A stretch of 64,000 nt of DNA from the NCBI GenBank assembly GCA_000827325.1, contig KN832870.1, forward strand, positions 5,518,001 through 5,582,000. Direction: 5' to 3'. The translations under genes and the position numbers were made by a program. The notes under the pieces are model-generated. The model was not told where the DNA came from. It did no database searches and was given only the letters and a program-made list of their open reading frames with translations. Of this stretch, positions 21,665-31,163 are shown one piece after another. This DNA is from Oidiodendron maius Zn (Eukaryota; Ascomycota; Leotiomycetes; Myxotrichaceae). Positions within the stretch are counted from its first letter, which is position 1. Each line of letters starts with the position of its first letter.

Positions 21665-24277
21665 ATGGCGAGCCCAGCTGAGAAACCCGAGGAGGAGCAC
21701 CGCGAAAGGACCCAAGCGGATGATATTGAGCTATCAAAAGTTGATGGATACGATAGCTACGGTCTCGTCAAGTCGAGGTATGATGAGCTGTCCATCCTCA
21801 GTACCCTGTGGGTTTTCAAGCGGGTCGTCCTGGTCTCGCTCGCGGTTTACACAGGTTACGTCTGCGAAGGTTTCGAGGTGAGCTAAGGCCCCCTCTCCTA
21901 AGCTATACATGGCGGTGTGTGGCCACAGTGGACGGTCGTGAGCTTATGCGGTACAGCTTGGCGCTGGAGGTAGTGTCGTCGCGAACGCTGGATTCATCAA
22001 GCAGTTTGGTACAGAGGCTGGCGCAGGGGTGAGGGCACTTGATCCAACTTGGTGTAAGAAATCGTGCATCTGCAAATCCCCTTAATGCTAATAACAAGTA
22101 GTGTCCACCTGGAGTGCTCTTCTGGTATGCCAGGGCCTCCTCACTTTTAGACAGGCGACTGGTGCTGATCAAGTCAGAACGTCGGTCAAATCATCACATT
22201 CACACACATCTCTTGGTTCGTACAGCATACTATATTCTCAAAAGTTCCTTGTTCGGGTGTATGATGAGATATTGGCGGCCTCTAACTTGTTGCAGGTTCG
22301 CCGACAGATTCGGCCGCAAGACATCGTTCTACCTCGCATGGCTCTGGCTCGTTGTTGTAAGTGACGCCCTAGGTGGAGAGGGCACAGGAGTTGAATCACG
22401 AAATGAGCTAATGACTTCAGGGCTGCGTTTTCCTCAACACGGCCAAGAGTCCCTCTGTATGGGTGAGTCAAAGCCACTTCCATCTACCGTACGGTAGCAT
22501 TACTTGTACTCCTGCTGAGCTCGCCACAGGCCCTCGCAAAGCTCTGCAATGGCGCAGGTATAGGGGTCCTCCAGTAAATACCGCCCACCCCTGGCCATCT
22601 TTCCCTACCCTCGTTACTGACCTCGTAGGATCACATGCCAGGTTTATATCATGGAGATCTGCCCAAACAGGATTCGAGGTGGCATGGTAACCTTCCAAGC
22701 AGTCTGGTATGTTCCTCGTGGCTTTCAACCGTCACCATTCTTTGCCTTTGCTGATCCCCCAAATAGGAGTAATATCGGTAGTATCATTGTCTCTGTGATG
22801 ATGCAGCAGCTTAACCAGAGACACCCTGATAACTACTTATTGGCTATGCGGATCCTCTGGGCCCCTATCGGACTGATGATCATCTGCTGGGTCATTGTTC
22901 CCGAGTCGCCTTGGTTCCACGCCCGCCGTGGGAACAAGGACGAGGCGATTAAGAGTATGAAGCAGCTTTATGGCGGAGTCCAAGGGTATGACTTTGAAGA
23001 AGAGTACGGGATTATCGCGAGGACGATCGAGCACGAGAGGGAGCTGCTTCAGGAAACCCCGAGATATGTCCACATCTTTAAGGGTCTTAACCTAGTAAGT
23101 GTTTCCGTCCTGTCCAAGCAAGGGGGAGCATGGGCTAAACAAGCGCTAGAAACGTACTCTTACCGTGATGCTCCTTGCCGTCTGCCAGCAGCTCGGTGGT
23201 CTCGCCATCATCAGCACTTATTCTACCTGTACGTTACATGTTCCTCCCCTGCCTGTGTTAAAAGCAGGTCGCTAATGGCGCAGACTTCTTCTCTCTCGCT
23301 GGTTTGGCCGACCCCTTCCTCGGCACTGTCATCCTCTCGTGAGCTACACGCTAGACGCTAGCAGCAACTCTTCACTGTGCAGTACATGGCTAATCCTCTC
23401 TTTTAGCTGCTGCAACCTCCTTGCCGTCATGCTCTGGTCCTTCTCCACCGACAAGTTTGGTCGTCGCCTCATCATTAACACATGCCAGACGTTCGTCTGC
23501 TTGATTCTCTTCATTGTCGGTGGTCTATACTGGACAGGAGCGACGACCGGCAACGCTGCCGCCGGCACTGGTCTCGTGTGTCCCCCTGTCCTCTACAGTA
23601 GTCAACCTCTTTCTTAGCTGATACATATTTTAGCTGGTCATTTGCTGCCTCTGGACCTTCTCGTTCCAGGTCATCATCATGTCATATTACCTCTTTTCGG
23701 CCGAGCTTCCCTCTGCCCTCCTCCGAGGCAAGTTCATTATCCCTTTTCCGACCCGACTCCCTTCCCCTGCAAATCCGTTTTCGTCCTCACAACTGACATC
23801 CCACAGTCAAGACTGGCCCCGTCACTTTCTTCACCAACTCGATCATGGGTATCGCTACCTGGTGCGTCTATTTCTCTTCCTGATTTCTGGAGTAGAGATC
23901 CCAGCTAATCTTTCACAGCTATGCCACTCCCCCCATGCTCCTTGCACTTAGTGTCAAGGCCGGCTTTGTGTACGGTGCCTTCTCCGTACCCATCTGTATC
24001 CTCATGTGGCTCTACCTGCCTGAGACAAAGGGGTAAGTTAGCACCTACTCCCCACAACACATCCCTTTTCAAGTACACGAAAAACAAGATAGAAGAGACT
24101 CATGTACTGACTTTGCGTAGACGTTCCGCAGCTGAGATTGACGAGCTGTACGAGCGCAAGATTCCGGCATGGAGGTGGTCCAGGACTGTCACTGCCGCGG
24201 AGGAGCAGATGCATGTCGTTGTACAAGTAAAAGGCGGCGTCAAGGAGGGGCAGGGGCGGAGGCAGGTTCAGGCATAA
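21665..24277 (+). CDS. MFS sugar transporter (maltose/alpha-glucoside or hexose type), many introns
   Basis: Plasma-membrane sugar porter. ATG 21665 starts a charged N-terminus, then LWVFKRVVLVSLAVYTGYVCEGFE (span 1). The gene is cut by roughly ten or more short introns. Exons recognised include LGAGGSVVANAGFIKQFG, NVGQIITFTHISWFADRFGRKT (the sugar-porter GRR/GRK loop, near 22170-22330), and VYIMEICPNRIRGGMV (PESPR-like region precursor, near 22645). IPLGLMIICWVIVPESPWF-like sequence (PESP motif, near 22890-22920), a DKFGRR repeat of the loop motif (near 23450) and LPETKG at the end of span 12 (near 24015-24032) follow. A charged tail ends at 24277. These are the diagnostic motifs of the Sugar_tr family. 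Several intron borders are approximate. Substrate cannot be told; location beside plant-polymer enzymes suits import of released sugars. Confidence 0.85.
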
Positions 24278-24748
24278 ACCAGGCGATCACGGCACAAACA
24301 ACATTTAGACCGCTCTAAGGCAGGAGAAAGCGAGCGCGGCAAGGATAGTCATGGGGACAGGAACGGGCTCGGGGTGTGATGGGAGTAGATGTTAAGGAGT
24401 CGAGGTCTAGCCGGGCTCTGATGGTTTTTGGGAACTACATGGGCTAAAGTCAGACATTTTAAATTTGTTCGTACTTCTGCTCTTCATCAGGCTCTCCTGT
24501 TGCTCCTCCAAAATTTAAGGCTATCGTAAAATACTAGACGCTTGTCCAATTCCTGTAAAGTTTGAAGATCCAAAACCTTACTACTGTTAGTATTCTTGCT
24601 AACTTCATATTCCCTTCGGTGGCTTGAAAATATACTCCTACACACTATTAGACGGCCATATGGAACATAATATCATAGTTACGGAGTAGAGTTATTTTTC
24701 GAAATCTCTATAAAGATTCAACTTCTTTCGGTCAAGCTTTCTCGTATG
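24278..24748. other. Intergenic region
   Basis: About 470 bp, increasingly AT-rich, between the sugar transporter stop and a leftward hypothetical gene. No feature recognised. Confidence 0.45.
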
Positions 24749-25282
24749 CTATATTCTGTCAATAAATAGCAGCGGGTTAACATTGTCAATCGGCCGGTCT
24801 GCGTGGCACTGGGAATCCCATTGCGAATTGTCAGAGCCATCGTCATCAAAAACGATGTCTTCTAGCATAGAGTAAAATTGCAAATCCGTTATCAATTCAC
24901 TACCAAGTGAATCGAATCCGAACAATTCGCTAACTGGAAGCTCTATGAAAGCAGTCTCCAGAGAGCGTTCTTTATCAAGTACAGAGAAGGATGACTCCGT
25001 GCCGAATTTATCCTCGTCCCTTCTCTCACTGCTAGTAGCAGATTGAATGCCATCTGTTTTTACTGATGTCGTGGTGTTCGGCTGTGATTTCTTTAACATG
25101 TTGGCAAGGAACTTAGTAGCCATAAGAGCCATATCTGATTTCTTTCCCAAGAGCCAAAGAGCCTCTATACAGTTCTCACATTTGTATCTAGACTTTCGTT
25201 CAATCATGTAGTGTGATTCTGGACTTTTTGATTTGCCCGTACAGTAGCACTGTGCGTATGGTTTATGCATGCGGTCCTCCAT
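24749..25282 (-). CDS. Hypothetical protein with a cysteine/charged N-part and an acidic C-terminus
   Basis: I do not recognise this gene. From the first in-frame ATG (25282) it encodes about 177 residues without introns. The start has Cys residues in QCYCTG and YKCENCIE, then a likely helix (ALWLLGKKSDMALMATKFL). A Ser/Thr/Glu-rich linker and a strongly acidic end (LEDIVFDDDGSD) follow. That layout resembles the tail of a fungal regulator, but no zinc cluster is visible upstream before a stop. It could be a small real gene, or the 3' exon or remnant of a larger one. It lies tail-on to the sugar transporter. Confidence 0.35.
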   Translation of the reverse strand: MEDRMHKPYAQCYCTGKSKSPESHYMIERKSRYKCENCIEALWLLGKKSDMALMATKFLANMLKKSQPNTTTSVKTDGIQSATSSERRDEDKFGTESSFSVLDKERSLETAFIELPVSELFGFDSLGSELITDLQFYSMLEDIVFDDDGSDNSQWDSQCHADRPIDNVNPLLFIDRI

Positions 25283-25546
25283 TCGTCCATTACTGTTTTG
25301 GACATTGGGTAAATAATGGCCCACAGCCTACAAGCTACAGCGCCAGCTCCCAAAAGCTGACTGTGAAGTTACGAAGAGGAAGTCGGAGATCTGCGTGAGT
25401 CTGAGCACATATGCGGCCCTCCCCATGTCTTAAGAAAGCGTATGCTCAGCTCTTGTCGTCACACTGATAGAATCTACATCGCATAAAAGAGTAGAGGAGA
25501 AAGCAGTTGCATGTAGTAAACAAGAATCTGAATCATATTGTTTCTT

Positions 25547-26832
25547 TTATAGGGCTTGATATACCGCACTCTCCACTGTGCCCCATAGGCCCAGAATCTG
25601 CGCATCTCCAAACGGCAAGATCTGACTAGCTATTATTCCTGCAACGCCTTTCTCGCGATCGCACCACCAAAAAAGATTAGGCAAGCCGGCCCAGTGTGCA
25701 GTACCGTTGCTACGTCCTGTAACTCCTTCTGTGAGCATAAAAGTGATACCCCAGCCCTGAGGACCGTTGCCAGGAATAGGATAGAGCTCTCTGGAAGAGG
25801 GTTTGTGAGATCGGGCTTCGCAGCGGGTATTCCTTGACGGCCAAAGTTAGGAAAGTTAGGGATTTGATTTTGGAACATTTTTTCAACGGTCTGTGGCTCC
25901 AGGATTTTCACACCGGTAGTCGGTGAAGTACCATTATTCAGTAGCGTTGCCAGAATCTCTACATTGCATCAGAAGGCATTCCAATAACTTGCCTAAATGT
26001 TAAAATGATACTTACGGCAATAGTCTTGTGGCTTTGCAAAAGCCCCAGCACCGCCACTGTACAAAAATGAAGGAGAATGCTTAGAATCGGGCAAGAGTGG
26101 ACGCCTTAATAAGTGATCCCTACCGGATAGCTTGCCATCAGGAGCCCGATGGTTCATATATGCAAGTTTTCGCAGCATATCCTCACCTGGTTTCATAGAA
26201 ATGTTCGTAAGGCCCAGTGGCTCATATATGTGACTTTGACAATAGCTGTCAAGAGTCGAGCTTGTCACACGCTCAACAAGAATACCAGCCCAGTCAATGT
26301 TAATTCCGTACTGCCACCCTTCTCCAGGCTGGTGGATCAGGGGTTGAAGAATATCATGCTCAAGTCCAGAGAACTCATCAAACCCTGACGGCTTGCTGAA
26401 GTCTCGCAGTTTCTCATTGAAGAAGGTGTACCCGAAACCTGCTGTATGCGAGAGTAGCATCCTTAAAGTAATCCCTCTCTTTTTTTCAACCAGTTTGACA
26501 TCGTCCTGCAAAACTTTGACGTCTCTCAGCTCGGGACACAGACTCTCTACCTGAGCCGAATCATCTAAGTTAAGCAGGCCTTTCTCCACGAGCTGCATGC
26601 ACGCTATCCCAGTAATCATTTTGGTGCAGGATGCAATCCAGAAGATTGAGTCCAGTGTCATCGGCTCATCACTCCCAAAGCCACGCTTTCCTGCAGCGTG
26701 AGAGAATAACTCTTTTCCATCTCTGCCCACCACCACTACTACAGCTCCCGGGATGCCGGCTTCCTGGTCGGAGCATGCTGCTTCAGTTGTAAGGCGAAGG
26801 TCGTTAATAGTCTTCTCGGATAGCCTGCTCAT
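25547..26832 (-). pseudogene. LovD-like serine transesterase / class C beta-lactamase-fold hydrolase with a 2-bp frameshift
   Basis: Serine hydrolase of the beta-lactamase/transpeptidase fold. In fungi, relatives such as LovD move acyl groups in secondary metabolism; others are plain esterases. The sequence shows the SxxK motif (Ser68-Cys-Thr-Lys71), LLSHTAGFGY, the Tyr motif around Tyr175 (YGINID), and the C-terminal HWAGLPNLFWWCDREKGV block. One intron (about 25961-26013) restores DYC-QILATLLNNGTSPTTG. At 25787-25794 the frame is lost: the codons for LPE are followed by an extra AG, GAGAG instead of GAG. The expected LYPIPGNGPQGWGITFM therefore lies in another frame, and the original frame reads about 50 foreign residues. 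This is either a disabling 2-bp duplication or a sequencing error; the rest of the gene is well preserved. A broken Baeyer-Villiger monooxygenase lies next door. Confidence 0.78.
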
Positions 26833-27391
26833 CTTGATGTGAGGTAAACAATGATTAGAATTTGCCTCTCACAACCATAGGATCCTTAGCCAAGTGTGCT
26901 GATAAAGGGTAAACAGCCTGCACTCAAGTGTTGAGGGGATCTTTTGCGCAATGCGGGGTAGCGACATGTGTTGCGGTTCCGCAATTAATTGCCGAACCGG
27001 ATCATATCCTGCAGTATCAAAAGCGGCACCGAAGCAAGCAATACCAACGGGATGTCATGATATATCCTATCGGCGGACCGGAATCGTGACCATCTTCTGC
27101 TCTCCGCACTTTCGTATCCGCGATGGGAGAAGACATTGTAAGCATCCTGCGGAGCTGCTCTGTGTTGAGCTTCGGAACGCCGATAGTAAAATATAAAGAG
27201 GAGGTGTACACCAGCCGGAACCGAGTCTGTACTACCAGTCTTAAAATAAATTATCACCCTGAGTAGTAAACGTGAGCATCTTTTTCCCAGCTATCTTTAC
27301 AATCGGCTCTTGTCATTTTGCGTATGATCCAAAATGACGATCAAAACTGAACTTAGCGAGCACGCCCTACGTAGGGGTACTACCGGGCCTT
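26833..27391. other. Divergent region between the LovD-like gene and the monooxygenase remnant
   Basis: About 560 bp. Overlapping short frames exist on both strands at 26951-27257, with no domain. Probably a former shared promoter. Confidence 0.4.
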
Positions 27392-28555
27392 ATGCAGACA
27401 AACCCGGAGGTCGATGCTCTGGTTGTTGGTGGAGGTTTTGGCGGAGTGTATTGCTGGTACGAGCTTAAGAAAAATGGGTTCAATACTGTGAAATACGAGG
27501 CCGGTGATGACCTTGGGGGAACTTGGAGATGGAACTGCTATCCAGGCGCTGGGGTTGAGTCGGAAATTCCAGAATATCAACTATCCATTCCAGAGACCTA
27601 TAAGGACTGGACTTGGAGCACAAATTACCCAGATTACGCCGAGCTGCGAGCCTATTTTGATCATTGCGACAAGGTGTTAAGTATAAAAAGGGAAACAGCG
27701 TTCAAGAGCGTCGTTGTTGATGCTTAATTCCATACAGACGAAGGTCGCTGGTACATCAAGACAGCCGACAGTCGAACAGCAAAAGCCAAGTACTTTATAG
27801 TTGCGGCTGGATTCGCTGCTAAGCGTTATGTTCCGGAAGAGTTCACTGGCTTCATCCTTCTGGCCGGGTCTTAACATTGATGTGACAGGTAAGAAATGCG
27901 CAACTATTGGCACTGGTGCACCTGGTGTACAGAGTATGCAGGCATAGGGTCCTAGGGCAGGTGAATTGAAGGTATTCCAACGAACCTCAACCTAGCAGTG
28001 CCGATACATAAGCGGTCTCCCGCCGTTGAGGAGCAGCAGGAAGCAAAGGTGAACTACCCAGAGCTCTTTAGATACCGCGAGAGATGCTTTGGTGGATTTT
28101 TATACCCCTTCTCAGAGAGGAGCACTTTTGATGTCAGAGAGGAGCACTTTTGATGTCAGGGAGGAGCACTTTTGATGACAATAAGGAAGAGCGGGAGGCA
28201 TTCTTTCAAAAGTTGTGGGATGATGGTGGATTTCGCTATTGGCTAGTCAATTACAAAGATTATCTCTATGATCAAAAGGCAAACCGCGAGGGTAGGTAGC
28301 CAAAGTTCTATTGTTGTGCATGGCATCTGATTGAGGGACAAGTTTACAACTTCTGGGCCAAGAATGTCCGCGCTCGTATCGGTGATCCGAAGCTACGGTA
28401 AAAAACCATCGACAAAGAGAGAGTGGTGGTCGGTTATCGGGCAAATTATAAAACAAGGTGGAAACCTTTTGGCCCATTTTACTGCGTTGATTTAGAATGT
28501 AATGATACCCAGAGTCTCAAACATGCATCTAGACTCATGACGGCAACCCTTGCCT
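27392..28555 (+). pseudogene. Baeyer-Villiger type flavin monooxygenase, multiply broken
   Basis: Remnant of an FAD/NADPH Baeyer-Villiger monooxygenase. The intact start shows the FAD motif GGGFGGVY, then GGTWRWNCYPG and the ESEIPEYQLS block typical of the family. An in-frame TAA stands at 27724. After it FHTDEGRWYIKTADSRTAK and FIVAAGFAAKRYVPEEFTG are still readable. The part carrying the start of the BVMO fingerprint is deleted, leaving SSFWPGLNIDVTGK and IGTGAPGVQ in a second frame, followed by a TAG. NLAVPIHKRS and FRYRERCFGGF continue in yet another frame until a triplicated 22-bp segment shifts it again. Relics up to about 28555 (WDDGGFRYWL, VRARIGDPKL) carry further stops. The C-terminal third of a normal ~550-residue enzyme is not recognisable. 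Clearly non-functional. Confidence 0.85.
28113..28178 (+). repeat. Three tandem copies of a 22-bp unit inside the monooxygenase remnant
   Basis: Units at 28113-28134, 28135-28156 and 28157-28178, consensus CAGAGAGGAGCACTTTTGAT plus two bases. The first two copies are identical; the third differs at two positions. Since 22 is not a multiple of three, the extra copies shift the frame. One copy alone would give SERSTFDDNKEERE, so the duplication happened inside a former coding sequence. Confidence 0.9.
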
Positions 28556-28657
28556 AGTATTGACCGGCTCATACTAAACTAAGTTTTACCTTTAGATAAC
28601 ACAGGATCAAAGCAGACTCCTCATACAGTTGCATCGTAAGTCTACGCTTTATATAAG

Positions 28658-29024
28658 ATGTCTCCCGAACGCTTCAGGCAGACGGTGTCGAAGGGTCTCG
28701 ACGAAGATTCGGGATGTAATGGATGGTGGATAAGTCCGTCTATTGAGAACCCGCAGCATCAGATTCTCCTGATCAACTGGAAGAGCGTGGATGTGAGTGG
28801 GCGTATGGCTTATTCTCTACCGTGGCCCATGTTCTGTTGTCTCGTAGGACTCGGGTTTCGAAGAAAAAAAAAAGAAAAAAAAAAGACTGACATTCTCTGC
28901 TTAGGCCCACCACGAAGCATTCGAAAAGGCTCCAGGATTCCAGCAGTGTATTGACGCATTAGAAGATTATTATGGCGAGTTTGTCATACCTTCTCACGTT
29001 GTGGGGCTGAAACCTATCTTTGAA
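28658..29024 (+). CDS. Small ABM/dimeric alpha-beta-barrel-like protein (possibly partial)
   Basis: Low-confidence gene. The ATG at 28658 opens SPERFRQTVSKGLDED and GWWISPSIENPQHQILLINWKSVD. A 112-bp intron (28793-28904, donor GTGAGT, acceptor TTAG, with a long poly-A tract) leads to AHHEAFEKAPGFQQCIDALE. The W-x-x-x-(D/E)-A-H-x-x-F arrangement is typical of fungal antibiotic-biosynthesis-monooxygenase-like (stress-response A/B barrel) proteins. The stop of the continuous frame gives about 84 residues. A -1 shift near 28980 would instead read FVIPSHVVGLKPIF, which looks more natural, so a 1-bp change may have damaged the end. It lies just behind the monooxygenase remnant; such small proteins often accompany oxygenases in metabolite clusters. 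Confidence 0.4.
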
Positions 29025-30960
29025 GGATATTTATAATTGAGAGTCAATTGTAGCTCTGTCCGAGAAAAACATAGAAAATGAAGCTATGAAGCGCGTGCGA
29101 AATATTTGCCGCGCTTTTCGACATCGTAACTTGGCCATGTTTGCACACAGAGCGACAATTAGACTTTACACTACGTTGTGAATGTTTCTCCGCTTTCCAT
29201 AGTTCGACTTGCCCATCCAATTCATCCTCGTCTAAGGGTCTGGTGAGAAAACGGCTCGACTACCATTGGGGGTGGGGCGGGTAATTCGCCCGACATCGAG
29301 GCTTTTCTCTCTGCCGGGCGAATTTCTACACTATCTGTCTGAGATTTTCTCGAGTGGGGGTTAGTGCCACCGAAAGGGTCCGAATATTGAGTACTTGGGC
29401 TAATGGGTGCGACCCATTGCCGATACCAGGAGGCTTGGAAGGCGCGGGATAATTGATACGGTATTGATATGTTGCTCCAATTGGAGTGTCCAAGATAGTC
29501 TGCTAGATCTAGGGCCATCACCCGTGATAAGGGCTGGAGACGGATATATTCGTCAAGTGTATGGCCAACCAATCCGTTACGCACTGAGCCGGTTTCACTA
29601 CCTAATCGCCAGCCAGCCTACGTTACTATGTCCGGAAACAAGAAATTCAGTCTGGCTGAGGTGGCCCGCCACAACTCCAAGCAGTATCTCTATATAATAT
29701 ACAACAATAAGGTGCATAACGTCACCCCATTCATAGACCAGCACCCGTGAGTACCGCCAATCCTATTCCCTTTTTCTAGACCATCTAGACCCTTTGCAAC
29801 CTCTAAAATCATCGATCTGACTTCTGTTTCAGCAAGTACCATATGGGAATGTTCTCATGGCACTTTCTATTTCCGTCTCTGGACCTGAGCTGCTGCTGCT
29901 TTAGCCTGAGCTATAGGCGAGCAAACTTAACCTCGCAAGCCGAGGGTGAGCATTCCTGAGCACCGCCTGAGCACACGCTAAGTAGGCCTGAGCATGCACT
30001 AAGAGGCCATTTTAGCCTAAAGGGGCTCATTCTGGCTCCTCTCATGCTCGATTACACTTTCCTCGTCTTGTATCCAAGCACAGATCCCATTTTGGCTCCA
30101 CCGAGATTCCTCCGTAACTATTTTAGATTCACATTCGCCTATATATACGTGATAAGTAATTCAGCCTCATACGAATTTTCTGTGGCATTCAATTTACTCC
30201 TATTTGCTTTGGATCCTTTAATACTAACTTTCCTCGCGTGTTTCTTTTCGCTTTCCCATAGTTTTTGTTCTGCTTGTAGAAAGCAAAGGGCCAAGGCGCT
30301 CTGACGGCGAGTTTTATTCCTCTGCTATTCATGCACATATGGCATTACTTCGGGAAGGGGCTTGTATCAGTTCTATCTCAGCGGCTAGTTTGATAACTGT
30401 AGCGGATGATTGGGATGATTGTTTCGTTGGTTGATCGTCGTGAAATTCATGCAGCTGTGAGATTCCCTTACCAAGGGTCACCCTGAGGTTCAGGAGGGGA
30501 TCATGCATGCCATGTAAGGGAAATCTTATTAGTGGGATTGAGGAGATCACCGGTGGCAAGCTTGCTGATAGTGACATTACGTAGTAGTGATACCATGTAC
30601 CAGAAAGTGCATGACGGTGTGAGGAGTTGTCATGGAATGGGTAAGGAATGCTAATCTCTGGAGCTTATACCCTGCAAACACGAGTAACTTTCGCATCCTC
30701 CCTCTGCGGGCTGTGAGTCTTGAATTTCAGCGATAGTTCTATTAGATCTACAGTCAAAGGCATTCGATGTTCATGGCCCTGTAACCTAACGAGTAAGCCT
30801 TACTTCATTACAGCGTAGGCTACATTCTACCTCTCGGCCACAGAAGATGCTACAGTGGTTCTCCAGGCTATACCGTAGGCTGCAGTAGTTACCTAGTCTA
30901 GGCTTCGAAAAACTGAGGCTCAATGTGACATTTGGCCTGATGTGGCCTATCGCATCCAGT
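29025..30960. other. Gene-poor region with CCTGAGC-rich stretch
   Basis: About 1.9 kb without a supported gene. A minus-strand frame of up to 120 codons (29584-29222) has a Pro/Ser-rich end (SPSTQYSDPFGGTNPHSRKS) that could be the tail of a lost gene, but nothing upstream supports it. Between 29890 and 30030 the words CCTGAGC, GCCTGAGC and TTTAGCCT recur irregularly. From 30050 to 30300 the sequence is T-rich. Confidence 0.4.
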
Positions 30961-31163
30961 AGTAAGAGCGGCTTCTAGCCGTCATCATTCTTCGATTTTA
31001 CGTCTACTTGTCCCGTCTCTAATAGCAGTCATACTATAGCTTCATGCCCTCCCTCCACTGCATTAGAATACGCGGACTCGCCGAAAGTACCCTTCAAGTT
31101 CACATCTACTTGGCTTGTCTCTACTAGTAGCCGCACAACTGCTTTATGCCCCCCAAATCTGGC
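30961..31163 (-). pseudogene. Decayed ankyrin repeats beyond the current stop of the NACHT-ankyrin gene
   Basis: In the same frame as the large gene upstream, translation beyond the TAG at 31164-31166 still reads ARFGGHKAVVRLLVETSQV and then AVEGGHEAIV, stop, LLLETGQVDVKSK. These are ordinary ankyrin-repeat phrases. Stops occur at 31029-31031 and 30975-30977. The ankyrin array was therefore longer before decay. Confidence 0.7.

Noticed and set aside
29222-29584. Minus-strand frame with Pro/Ser-rich end as a gene
   Set aside because: Its end looks faintly protein-like, but no upstream exon, domain or start context supports it, so I left it in the intergenic description.
29890-30030. CCTGAGC-rich stretch as a tandem or CRISPR-like array
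   Set aside because: Copies are irregular in spacing and sequence; this is a eukaryotic genome and no regular repeat-spacer pattern exists.
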